Of a stretch of DNA of 64,000 bases, positions 8,140 through 16,289 are shown one piece after another. The stretch spans positions 558,001-622,000 of the forward strand of contig NZ_FWZU01000002.1 of assembly GCF_900177375.1 (NCBI RefSeq), written 5' to 3'. Origin of the DNA: Desulfovibrio gilichinskyi. GTDB taxonomy: Bacteria; Desulfobacterota; Desulfovibrionia; Desulfovibrionales; Desulfovibrionaceae. Position 1 is the first letter of the stretch. Each line of letters opens with the position of its first letter. The notes under the pieces were generated by a model. It saw only the letters and a list, made by a program, of their open reading frames with translations, searched no databases and was not told the origin of the DNA. The translations under genes were made by a program, and so were the position numbers.

Positions 8140-8295
8140 TTATTCGCTATCTTTGCAATCCGCATTTTTGGCAGGTTCTTTTTGGTGTGAGGTTGTTTCC
8201 TCGAAAATATTCCGGGAACTTTTGCGGACCATATGAAATATCGCAAACACAATGACTAGCATTATAATGGCACCTTCAACGACTTCACCTGTCAT
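8140..8295 (-). CDS. Small single-pass membrane protein, 51 aa
   Basis: A short gene easily missed by length cut-offs. It begins MTGEVVEGAIIMLVIVFAIF, giving one hydrophobic helix (about residues 8-22), then a basic-hinged cytosolic or periplasmic tail ending KNADCKDSE with one Cys. AAAGGAG stands 6 bases before the ATG. It lies 48 bases downstream of the permease gene and 25 bases before the operon terminator. The position suggests an accessory subunit or small regulator of the permease. That role is inferred; the sequence has no recognisable family motif. Confidence 0.7.
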   Translation of the reverse strand: MTGEVVEGAIIMLVIVFAIFHMVRKSSRNIFEETTSHQKEPAKNADCKDSE

Positions 8296-8343
8296 GGCCT
8301 ACTCCTTTGTCCCGTTAAATTTTTGATCTTCTTATTAAGTCTT

Positions 8344-9504
8344 TCAGTGAGAATGAGCTGATCCTGAATTTCCGCTTATAATCGAGATTATGCGTGGAAC
8401 AGCAAGCAATACGATTAAAATAATCGCGCTGATTGTGTAGAATAATCCATGAACATCTTCAGCTCCGCTTTGGACCCAATCGGTTATGCTGAGTCCAAGT
8501 GAATAGTACATCCAGTTTGTCAGCATGCCAAGAGCAAGTGAACAAACAATTATTGTTCCAAGATAGATAAAAGCAGAACGTTTACCCAGAAGCTTGGCAA
8601 CAACCGTGAATGAAGCTGCGTTTGTGGCCGGTCCTGCAAGCAGAAATACCAAAGCTGCTCCCGGTGAAAGTCCTTTAAGAGCAAGTGCTGCCGCAATCGG
8701 AGTAGATGCTGTTGCGCAGACATAGAGAGGGACCGCCGCTGCAAGCATGATCAATAACGGCAGAAAGCCGTCTCCGAGATTTCTCTCGATAAACCCGTCA
8801 GGAATGAGCGCTCCGAATATTCCAGCCAGAATAACACCGAAAATAAACCATGCTCCTATGTCCTGCAGTAAGTTGCCGAATGAGTATTTCATTCCATTTG
8901 AGATCTTGCCCATAAACGTCACAGGGGTTTCGGTTTTTCCGCAGTTGCAGTTTGAGCAATTATCAGGTTCTGAACAGCTTTGTTCTTTATCGTAGGAGTG
9001 ATCATGGTTGTGATCGTGAGCGTGTCCGTGATTATGGTCATGTTGAAAAAGAACCGCATCAGGTATTATCGGAGAGGTGTGACCGTTCTTTTTTTCATCT
9101 CTATCAACCATTATTCCGGCAATTACGGCAGTAATAAAGGCTGCAATCGGCCTTAAAATTGTCATAATAGGATCGAGCAGGGCATATGTTACAGCTATTG
9201 AGTCAACTCCTGTTTCCGGGGTAGAAATCAGGAATGAGGTTGTGGCTCCTTTGCTTGCTCCCTGCTGCCTTAATTGCGCCGCCGCTGGGATTACACCACA
9301 ACTGCAAAGCGGAATGGGAACGCCTAGAAGCGATGCTTTGAAAATATCCGATGTTTTGCCGGAGCCTAAATTTTTAGAAATGAATTCAGGTCCGACAAAA
9401 GCTTTGAGAAGTCCTGCAACGAAAAAACCAAAAAGCATAAAAGGTGCTGATTGAAGCAGCACATTCCATGATTCAAATAAAATTTTAGTCAATATATCGA
9501 TCAT
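8344..9504 (-). CDS. SO_0444-type (DUF318) metal-efflux permease
   Basis: Polytopic membrane permease of 386 residues in two related halves. The first half has the GVPIPLCSCGVIPAA motif and the second CATASTPIAAALALKG and LLAGPATNAAS, typical of the permease family PF03773 linked to Cu/Zn or arsenic efflux. Between the halves (about residues 160-200) is a metal-binding loop with repeated His-Asp/His-Asn pairs, then a Cys-rich CSEPDNCSNCNC segment. The ATG overlaps the arsR stop (ATGA) and AGGAG lies 5 bases upstream. Substrate choice among Zn, Cu, Cd or As is inferred from the loop and the regulator, not shown. Confidence 0.85.
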   Translation of the reverse strand: MIDILTKILFESWNVLLQSAPFMLFGFFVAGLLKAFVGPEFISKNLGSGKTSDIFKASLLGVPIPLCSCGVIPAAAQLRQQGASKGATTSFLISTPETGVDSIAVTYALLDPIMTILRPIAAFITAVIAGIMVDRDEKKNGHTSPIIPDAVLFQHDHNHGHAHDHNHDHSYDKEQSCSEPDNCSNCNCGKTETPVTFMGKISNGMKYSFGNLLQDIGAWFIFGVILAGIFGALIPDGFIERNLGDGFLPLLIMLAAAVPLYVCATASTPIAAALALKGLSPGAALVFLLAGPATNAASFTVVAKLLGKRSAFIYLGTIIVCSLALGMLTNWMYYSLGLSITDWVQSGAEDVHGLFYTISAIILIVLLAVPRIISIISGNSGSAHSH

Positions 9505-9881
9505 TTTATCTCCTGTCCGCACCCTTCGTTAGTGAGATGCGCCAGCGCAGTTTGAATGATTGTTTCTACATGGCTGTCATCAAGCCTGTAGAGAGCCTTT
9601 CTTCCTTGTTTCTCAAAGCGAACCATTCGTGCAGCCCGAAGAATTCTGAGTTGGTGGGAAACCGCGGAATGGCTCATGTCCAAGATCTCTGCAAGGTCAC
9701 ATACGCATAGTTCTCGTATCGAGAGTGCGTGTAAAATTGTGATTCTTACAGGTTCACCGAGGATTTTAAAAGTTTCAGCAATTTCCTCCATCGTCCGTTT
9801 GGAGCACATTGTGCTTTTAACTGCAGCAATGTCTTCTGGATGCGGGGAATGTCCGGAACATGAGTCTGTGTCGTCAGTCAT
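9501..9881 (-). CDS. ArsR/SmtB-family metal-sensing repressor
   Basis: Winged-helix repressor of 126 residues. It carries the ELCVCDLAEIL metal box (Cys59, Cys61) of the CadC/ArsR alpha-3 site and an N-terminal Cys/His-rich arm (Cys8, His11, His14, Cys26). It also carries a C-terminal D-x-H ... H helix (Asp102, His104, His115) resembling the SmtB/CzrA zinc site. The recognition helix is HSAVSHQLRILR. Both a soft-metal and a zinc site may be present. I start it at MTDDTD with AAAGGG upstream. It is first in the operon, and an operator candidate lies 25 bases before its ATG. Confidence 0.88.
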   Translation of the reverse strand: MTDDTDSCSGHSPHPEDIAAVKSTMCSKRTMEEIAETFKILGEPVRITILHALSIRELCVCDLAEILDMSHSAVSHQLRILRAARMVRFEKQGRKALYRLDDSHVETIIQTALAHLTNEGCGQEIK

Positions 9882-9905
9882 ATTAATACCCTTTAAGTGT
9901 TTATG

Positions 9906-9950
9906 TATGATCATCTGTTCATATGTTAATATTTAAGGTAAAAAGGTCAA
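9906..9950 (-). promoter_or_regulatory. arsR promoter with overlapping palindromic operator
   Basis: On the minus strand, TTGACC (9945-9950) and TAACAT (9923-9928) are 16 bases apart. Immediately downstream, TATGA-N8-TCATA (9906-9923) is an inverted repeat of the kind bound by ArsR/SmtB repressors. It covers the expected transcription start, which fits autorepression relieved by metal. Confidence 0.5.
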
Positions 9951-10001
9951 GCTAAAAATAGTTAATAAATTTTTGAATCATGCACATAGTAATATAATGA
10001 T

Positions 10002-10028
10002 TTGCCGGATTGATTAAAATTATATAAT
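10002..10028 (+). promoter_or_regulatory. Probable sigma-70 promoter of the porin gene
   Basis: A perfect TATAAT at 10023-10028 is preceded by TTGCCG at 10002-10007 (15-base spacer, short). The predicted leader is about 55 bases. Confidence 0.4.
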
Positions 10029-10091
10029 CTCACAAGAAATTTTAAATATTGTGTCCAATATGATGACTTCCTAGCTTAATTGGAGATTATA

Positions 10092-11396
10092 ATGCCTCAA
10101 GCTAATGTGATGAATAAAAGTATTGTTTGTTTTCTGACTTTTTTGATGACTCTTTTGCTTGTCCCGGCTGTTTACGCAGCGCAGGCGGATGTTCAAGTAA
10201 AAAACAGTGATATTGCAGACGAAATTATAACGATGTCGTGGCTTGACCGTCTTAAATGGGAAAACGAAGATAAGACTGTTCAGGTTAAAATCGGCGGACT
10301 TTATGGTTTTGACTGGGCCCAGATAAGTAATGATAGCCGTGTTGGGTCTGTTTATGATCCAGTGCAGAATCATAAAGAAGAAGTCAGGTTGGCGGAACCT
10401 ATTATCGGTTTAAAACTTTATGATCGTTTTGAATTTCGCTTGCAGTATGAAATTGCCGGTAAGCGTGGACAGTTTCTTGATCTATGGGGACAAATAAAAG
10501 ATATTCCCTATCTCGGAAAAATTAAAGTCGGTAATTTTAAAGAACCTTTTTCCATGTCCGTTTTGGCTGGGCGTACAGGGTCCACTATGATGGAGTACTC
10601 TCCGTCTACGGTTTTTGCTCAGGCTCGTAATCTTGGTATCCAGTTTGAAAATACTTATCTGGATGACCGTATTAACGCTGCGGCAGGTATTTTTAATAAA
10701 AGTAATTATCTAGATAATTCCTTCACAGATAATAATTCCGGTATGGATCTGACAGGCCGTATCGGCTGGCGCCCTTATCTTGAAGACGATGGCAAAAAGC
10801 TGATTCATGTCGGTCTTGGATATTCACACCAGTTTCTTGATGCTGACGCGCAGAAGACAAGTTTTTCTCCTACTACAGGATCCAATCTCTCGCTGATAAA
10901 GCTTTCCGGTACAGGGTCGATAGCAGCGTACAGTCAGGATCTAGTAAACCTTGAGCTCGCAGGAGTCTGGGATCAATTCTGGCTCCAAAGTGAGTACACT
11001 TCCGCTTATCTTAACACAAAAGATCGCAACAATGCCTATTTTTCAGGTTATCACGTTGATGTAGGTTATATTCTCACCGGAGAGAGCAAGCCTTTTAAAT
11101 CTGCAAATGCCGTTTTCGGAGCGATTATCCCTAAAGAACCGTTCAATCCGTTGAATGGAACATGGGGTGCCTTAGAAGTTGCTGCGCAGTACTCGCATGA
11201 GGATATGAATGACTATCACGCGAATGTTCGCGGCGGAGTGCAGGATAACATCGGAGTCGCTCTTAATTGGTATCTGAATGCACACACCCGTGTTGCCGGT
11301 AACTATATTCATGCAGGAGTTGCAGGAAGAGAAAATTCAGCTCTCAGTAACGGGGAGATGGATATTTATCAGTGCAGGGTAATGTTTTATTTTTAA
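10092..11396 (+). CDS. OprP/OprO-like outer-membrane porin
   Basis: An outer-membrane beta-barrel of 434 residues. It opens with a signal peptide (hydrophobic core around residues 11-28, cleavage after VYA), followed by a short helical lead-in (EIITMSWLDRLKWENED). The body has many alternating aromatic strands, and it ends in the Phe-terminated MFYF required by the barrel-assembly machinery. KVGNFKEPFSMSVL is characteristic of the phosphate-selective porin family PF07396. Substrate specificity cannot be read. I start it at MPQANV (GGAG 6 bases upstream). It is probably unrelated in function to the divergent metal operon. Confidence 0.8.
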   Translation: MPQANVMNKSIVCFLTFLMTLLLVPAVYAAQADVQVKNSDIADEIITMSWLDRLKWENEDKTVQVKIGGLYGFDWAQISNDSRVGSVYDPVQNHKEEVRLAEPIIGLKLYDRFEFRLQYEIAGKRGQFLDLWGQIKDIPYLGKIKVGNFKEPFSMSVLAGRTGSTMMEYSPSTVFAQARNLGIQFENTYLDDRINAAAGIFNKSNYLDNSFTDNNSGMDLTGRIGWRPYLEDDGKKLIHVGLGYSHQFLDADAQKTSFSPTTGSNLSLIKLSGTGSIAAYSQDLVNLELAGVWDQFWLQSEYTSAYLNTKDRNNAYFSGYHVDVGYILTGESKPFKSANAVFGAIIPKEPFNPLNGTWGALEVAAQYSHEDMNDYHANVRGGVQDNIGVALNWYLNAHTRVAGNYIHAGVAGRENSALSNGEMDIYQCRVMFYF

Positions 11397-11429
11397 TGGT
11401 ATTAATTTGACTGAATAAGCGAGAGCTTT

Positions 11430-11753
11430 GTGAATAATTCTGAGGAAAATGATAATATTGTTTTTATTGAATCGGCATTAATAGATTTAGTGCCGATTTT
11501 ACTTGATACTCTTGCTAAAGAATTAGCGGAGATTGAAGAAACTTTTGGAGACGGTGATTTTGTAAAATTACAGGAACTGGCTCATTCTTCACGCGGAGCT
11601 GCTTTAACCTATGGATTTGAATCATATGCCGAGGTGTTGCTTGATCTGCAACATGCGGCCAAGAGTGAAACCGCAGAAATCACAAAATATCTTTTTTGTT
11701 TATTACATGATTTGCTTGAATCGGCGGAATTTAAAGTAATCTCTTCTACTTAA
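11430..11753 (+). CDS. Orphan histidine phosphotransfer (Hpt) protein
   Basis: A 107-residue helical protein whose LQELAHSSRGAALTYGF segment matches the Hpt signature H-S-x-K/R-G, with the phosphorylatable His in the first position. Acidic N-terminal helices (AKELAEIEETFGDGD) complete a four-helix bundle. The start is GTG at 11430, with only a weak purine-rich site. It has no neighbouring phosphorelay kinase on its strand. The nearest is the hybrid kinase at 12441-14939, whose terminal receiver would need exactly such a partner. Confidence 0.72.
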   Translation: MNNSEENDNIVFIESALIDLVPILLDTLAKELAEIEETFGDGDFVKLQELAHSSRGAALTYGFESYAEVLLDLQHAAKSETAEITKYLFCLLHDLLESAEFKVISST

Positions 11754-11776
11754 AGTTTGCTGGGAGAAGTTTTATT

Positions 11777-12427
11777 TCAAACGGCAGAGTTTAATGCGTT
11801 GATCAGAAAGTTTTTTGTAGCCGAACATATTCCGGGACTACCACTTTCCCTTGGCCCTGCAATATTAAGCACTTTTATTTTCATAGAACTTACCCATGCC
11901 CTGAAAGTTTCAAGAGCAAGTGGAGAGTCCAGCGGGATCACTGCGGTCGGCTTGCCGTATCGTTTTGCTAATTTTATAGTCAGAGATGTTCCTTTGGACT
12001 CACAATCCCCGGGAAAAATTAATGTCCCGTCTGAATCAGCAACGTTCTGTTCTGTCCTTTTCCAGTAAGAGCTGTCATCCATTTCTCTCAGATTATATTT
12101 ATCTGGGATTATGCCGTCTTCGGCTTTACGACCTTTCGGGCACCATCCCGTGTGCGGGATTCCGAGATGAATAGCTGCGTCCAGTGCTCCGCGGTCAACA
12201 CCTGTCTGCCCGCCTGAGACTATGCTGAATCCGGTTGGTAATTCAAAAGTATCAGTCTTAAATGTGTTGTTTTCTATATCAAGCAATGCACCGCAATTGG
12301 GGCATCGTACTTGATCAAGACTTTTTATCAGAGCCGGAATCATGTCAAAGGCTGCAATCGGTCCGGTCCATAAACAGGCTGTACATGATCTGTAGCCTTT
12401 ACTGCCGTATGGTGCTGGTCTTTCCAT
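11777..12427 (-). CDS. Zinc ribbon fused to a cpYpsA/molybdenum-carrier-like SLOG domain
   Basis: A 216-residue protein. Cys15/Cys18 and Cys42/Cys45 form a small zinc ribbon. From residue 68 follows a Rossmann-like domain opening with SGGQTGVDRGALDAA and continuing with GWCPKGRKAEDG, the signature of the cpYpsA family (PF12694). That family is annotated as putative molybdenum carrier and belongs to the SLOG nucleotide-binding superfamily. Ligand and role are not known for most members. It is convergent with the Hpt gene and follows the hybrid kinase operon by 13 bases, so it may be its last gene. Confidence 0.72.
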   Translation of the reverse strand: MERPAPYGSKGYRSCTACLWTGPIAAFDMIPALIKSLDQVRCPNCGALLDIENNTFKTDTFELPTGFSIVSGGQTGVDRGALDAAIHLGIPHTGWCPKGRKAEDGIIPDKYNLREMDDSSYWKRTEQNVADSDGTLIFPGDCESKGTSLTIKLAKRYGKPTAVIPLDSPLALETFRAWVSSMKIKVLNIAGPRESGSPGICSATKNFLINALNSAV

Positions 12428-12440
12428 AGATGAATCAATA

Positions 12441-14939
12441 TCAGTTATCAGGTATAATTACAAGCTGAACCCCCGGGGTACGTGAAATCTTGTCCAGATC
12501 AAGTGTTGTGCTGATTTCAGCCGGTACAAACAAGGTTCCTTTAAATCCTTGTTCTATTCTGATCCAAAGTTCTGAGGGTACGCAGTAGTTTATTTTACCG
12601 GGGCATATCACCAGCAGATTCGTAACAGGCGGAACTTCTGCTTTACCAAGGACCATGCAGGGATCGGTCATAATCAAATCTTCATGCAACATTCCGTGTA
12701 TGGTATCAATCAGTCGCTTGTCATCGATTGGTTTGATAAGGGCCGCATCACCCCCGGCCTTTTGTCCTTCCGCAAGAGCACTGATGACAATTACCGGAAT
12801 ATGGCGGGTTGCGGGGGTCATGCGTAATTGTCTGATTGCTTCAGCTCCGTCCATTCGCGGCATTTTAAGGTCCATGGTGATAAGCTGCGGCAACTGTTTC
12901 CGTGCCATTTCGACCGCTTCAATTCCATCTGCTGCCGATATTATTCTGTATCCTTCGTCTTCAAGAATCTGTGATAAAAATTCGTTAAGAGCCGGATCAT
13001 CGTCTGCTACGAGAATAAGGGGACTGCCTTTCATGTTAGAGCGTCTGCCGACAGTATTAATTTTGCTTAGTGTCGTGATCGGGGTCACATCTGCTTCAGG
13101 TGCTCCTATTGCCAGAGTGAAGTGAAAAGAGCTTCCTTCACCTAATTTACTGTCAACCCAGATGCGTCCGTTATGATGTTCAACGATTTGTTTACATATA
13201 GGAAGGCCGAGTCCTGTTCCTTTCGGTTTACCTGTCAAAGTGTCGCCGACCTGCTTAAAGCGTTCAAAAATTTTCTTTTGATCATTTTGGGAAATACCGC
13301 TTCCTGTATCACTCACACTGATCAATATTTCATCATCACGGCCATGGGCGGAACAGGTGATAGAACCGGAATTTGTAAATTTTACGGCATTGGAAATCAG
13401 GTTTACCATGACTTGCATAATTCTGTCGCGGTCACCGAATATAACGGGCAGGTTCTCGTCTACATCAATTTGCATGATAATGTTTTTATTATGCCAGAGC
13501 GGGTTAGTTGTCTGACTTGAAACATTGAGAACTTCCTTCATGTCTACAGGAGCATTTTTCCAGTCAACTTTACCGGATTCCATTTTAGCAATGTCCAGTA
13601 CATCGTTAATAAGCTCGGTTAAGCGTTCTCCTTCGGAAACGATAATACCGATGTTGTCCTGAATCTGGGTCATAGCTCTTTGAGCTTTTATCTCTGTTGT
13701 CTGGCAATGCGGAAAAACCGTTTTCTCGAGTTTCTTACTAATTATTTTAGCGAATCCTAAAATTGAAGTCATAGGGGTTCTCAGTTCATGTGAGACGGTG
13801 GAAATAAAGTCAGTTTTCAGATTATCAACTTCTTTTTCGTATGTGATGTCTCTGACCAGAATAACCGCGCCAAGACATAGTGTTGTATCGTCTTCACAGT
13901 CTATCTTATTAATCGGTGTGGCTACAGCTTTCGCAATCATGCGGTTAGGCAAAATGATTTCAGAACTGTACACTTCCTGTTTACACCCTTTTACTAAATC
14001 AAAGAGCTGTTTCATTTCATCCGTAAAAAAATATTTTACATCTTTGCCGATAACATCCTGTCCTTCAAGGCCGAACAGTTCTGCAAGAGCCGGATTTGTG
14101 AGAGATATTTTACCTGAGATATCAATAACCAGCAAACCGTCAGCAAGGTTGTCTATAATAACTTCCATATAGGTAAGAGTGTCTTGCAACTCACTCGTCG
14201 CATTCGTCACAGCCCGTTCAAGGCCGGAAATAAGTGTGGTTAGTTCGCTGGCCATGTTTTGCATTGTTCCTGCAAGAAGGCCTATTTCGTCTTTAGAAGT
14301 TATTTCAATTGAAGCAGAAAAATCATGATCTGATAGCTTACGTGCATACTCGGTCAATTTGTTCAGGGGTTCTGAGATACGGTTAACAATTATATACAGC
14401 AGGAAGACGCTGCCCCAAAAAATAAAAAACATTACACCTTGCAGTTTTGCAATTGCTATCCATACGTATTTGGTGATCAGCTCCTTATCCATTCCAACAT
14501 GTACATAGCCGGCCATGCCTGCAAGAATAGGCTTGGTAATATCAATCACTTCTCCAAATCCCGGAAGATCTATTTCTCTGATTGAAAATTCGTTGGGGTG
14601 TGAGTGGCTATGTTTTAGAATTTCCGGGACGCAGGGTACAAAGGTATGGGAAATGATATCGCCGTTTTCATCCTGCACGTACACATATGCAGCTCCGTCT
14701 ATGGCCTTGAATTGGTCTATCATTGACTGAATTGTCGAAGAATCACGGTTAAGCAGAATTTCTACACTTGAACTGGCAATGCTGCTGGCGATAGCCTTTC
14801 CTTTGCTTACGTATTCATCCGTCATATGGTTATACAGAGTAAGCGCGGAGACCAGTGACATTGATATTGATATTACTCCGAATAGAACAAAGTTGAGAAG
14901 GAGAGTCGTTTGAAAAATTTTAGACATTCTCATTTTCAT
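12441..14939 (-). CDS. Hybrid sensor histidine kinase (periplasmic sensor-HAMP-PAS-HisKA-HATPase-REC)
   Basis: A membrane kinase of about 832 residues. After one membrane helix comes a periplasmic sensor (AAYVYVQDENGDIISHTF ... GYVHVG), then a second helix and HAMP. A PAS domain (LADGLLVIDISGKI) follows, then HisKA with VSHELRTPM (phospho-His) and an ATPase domain with N, G1 (DTGSGI) and G2 (GTGLGL) boxes. A receiver (VADDDP, TMDLKMPRMDG) comes next. A C-terminal tail of about 80 residues is not recognised. The ATG at 14939 overlaps the binding-protein stop (ATGA). An in-frame ATG at 14933 has better spacing from GGAG and is an alternative. Confidence 0.88.
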   Translation of the reverse strand: MKMRMSKIFQTTLLLNFVLFGVISISMSLVSALTLYNHMTDEYVSKGKAIASSIASSSVEILLNRDSSTIQSMIDQFKAIDGAAYVYVQDENGDIISHTFVPCVPEILKHSHSHPNEFSIREIDLPGFGEVIDITKPILAGMAGYVHVGMDKELITKYVWIAIAKLQGVMFFIFWGSVFLLYIIVNRISEPLNKLTEYARKLSDHDFSASIEITSKDEIGLLAGTMQNMASELTTLISGLERAVTNATSELQDTLTYMEVIIDNLADGLLVIDISGKISLTNPALAELFGLEGQDVIGKDVKYFFTDEMKQLFDLVKGCKQEVYSSEIILPNRMIAKAVATPINKIDCEDDTTLCLGAVILVRDITYEKEVDNLKTDFISTVSHELRTPMTSILGFAKIISKKLEKTVFPHCQTTEIKAQRAMTQIQDNIGIIVSEGERLTELINDVLDIAKMESGKVDWKNAPVDMKEVLNVSSQTTNPLWHNKNIIMQIDVDENLPVIFGDRDRIMQVMVNLISNAVKFTNSGSITCSAHGRDDEILISVSDTGSGISQNDQKKIFERFKQVGDTLTGKPKGTGLGLPICKQIVEHHNGRIWVDSKLGEGSSFHFTLAIGAPEADVTPITTLSKINTVGRRSNMKGSPLILVADDDPALNEFLSQILEDEGYRIISAADGIEAVEMARKQLPQLITMDLKMPRMDGAEAIRQLRMTPATRHIPVIVISALAEGQKAGGDAALIKPIDDKRLIDTIHGMLHEDLIMTDPCMVLGKAEVPPVTNLLVICPGKINYCVPSELWIRIEQGFKGTLFVPAEISTTLDLDKISRTPGVQLVIIPDN

Positions 14940-16195
14940 TTGCTCCACCTGTTCCAATTTGTAAGAGGTATGAATTGCCCTCCTGAAACAGTTGTATAGT
15001 ATACTTCGTCAAGACCTTGATGTTTGCCCCGTCCGAAGCTGATTGGTTCATCGAGTCCAATATCAAGATCTCTTATGGATAACGTTGCAGAGTAAAGACT
15101 TTGGTTTTTCTGGCTTTCCATCATGCGCGTAAGGATTACCGACATCACTTTTGCATTGAGGTACCCCTCAAAGCTGATGAAGCTGAATTTCAACGGGTTA
15201 TAGTCTTTGCTGAACTCTTCAGGCGGAGCGGGAGGATTTTCAGACATTACTTTCCGGTAGTCGCGCACAGCTGCAAGGGAAGTGTCTTCATAGGTTGGAA
15301 CGGCTTGAGTATTTATAAGGTCTTCGGTGTAATTTTTACCGCTTGATCGCTCGAGGCTATTTAAAAGCTGCAACATGTTTTCGCTGCCGACAAAAGATAG
15401 ATTGCATATTGGAATATTCAGTCCGGCATCTCTGGCATCTCTGATAAAAGCAGCACATGCTTCATATGTTCCTATTGAAATGATTGCATCAGGCTGAGCT
15501 GCTGCGAGTATTTTTACCTGCTTTTCCATGGAACTTTTAAAGTCAATTCCTCTTCTATAGGTTGCTTCTGCAACAATACGCAGATCTTTCTCCGTAAGAG
15601 CTTTTCTGACTCCGTCCCATCCGCTTCTGCCATATGCGTCTGCCTGATATAGAACTGCGATTCTTCTGCGGCCTACCATAAATAGATTATGTACGAGTCC
15701 CCATGTTTCCTGTCTGTATGATGTTCTCAGGTTGAAAACATATTCTTCATAGGGAAATTCTCGTTGCGGCTGGGCGCCTGTGAAGGGGAAGAACATATAT
15801 AACGGCTTGTCTGTATTGAAGTGTTTAATAACAGGAAGAACTCGTGTCACAGTGGGAGTCCCGACATAGTTGAACAAACAGAGCACATTATCCTTTTCAA
15901 TCAGGTTGATGGTATTGCGGATAGCCGGGAGAGGATCGTATCCATCATCGTAATATTTAATAACAACTTTGCGGCCGTTAATTCCTCCGTTTGCATTTAC
16001 CTGATTGAAATAGGCTTGTGATCCGCGAAAAAGCTCAATCCCGAGTCCTCTGCTGTGTCCTGTAAAGGCGGCAGACATGCCAAGAAGTATAGGGTCTTTC
16101 GGTGGTGTGCTTTTTTTGGCATACGCTGTTGCAGCGAGGCAAAGAATAAAGAGCGTAGCGGAAAAGAATATATGTTTAATGTGAAGTTTGTTCAT
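14936..16195 (-). CDS. Periplasmic binding protein of the branched-chain amino acid (family 6) type, probable kinase partner
   Basis: Type I periplasmic binding protein of 419 residues. The signal peptide ends AYA-KK. The mature part opens ILLGMSAAFTGHSRGLGIEL and contains NANGGINGRKV, YDDGYDP and NYVGTPTVTRVLP, as in LivJ/UrtA-like receptors (PF13458). No ABC permease or ATPase is near. Its stop overlaps the start of the sensor kinase, so it most likely presents a ligand to that kinase. It is clearly paralogous to the lipoprotein at 19754-20956. I start it at MNKLHIK with AGGA 8 bases upstream. The ligand is unknown. Confidence 0.85.
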   Translation of the reverse strand: MNKLHIKHIFFSATLFILCLAATAYAKKSTPPKDPILLGMSAAFTGHSRGLGIELFRGSQAYFNQVNANGGINGRKVVIKYYDDGYDPLPAIRNTINLIEKDNVLCLFNYVGTPTVTRVLPVIKHFNTDKPLYMFFPFTGAQPQREFPYEEYVFNLRTSYRQETWGLVHNLFMVGRRRIAVLYQADAYGRSGWDGVRKALTEKDLRIVAEATYRRGIDFKSSMEKQVKILAAAQPDAIISIGTYEACAAFIRDARDAGLNIPICNLSFVGSENMLQLLNSLERSSGKNYTEDLINTQAVPTYEDTSLAAVRDYRKVMSENPPAPPEEFSKDYNPLKFSFISFEGYLNAKVMSVILTRMMESQKNQSLYSATLSIRDLDIGLDEPISFGRGKHQGLDEVYYTTVSGGQFIPLTNWNRWSK

Positions 16196-16289
16196 AACGG
16201 AAATCCTATAAGTTATAGTCGCTTTCTGACGAGGGTTACTGCCTTTTCGCGAACTGTTCTCTATAGATAGGCATTTCATTTCCGTCAGA

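Noticed and set aside
8031-8252. Open frame of 73 codons on the minus strand.
   Set aside because: It runs through the terminator at 8084-8114 and is in another frame of the well-supported 51-residue gene at 8140-8295.
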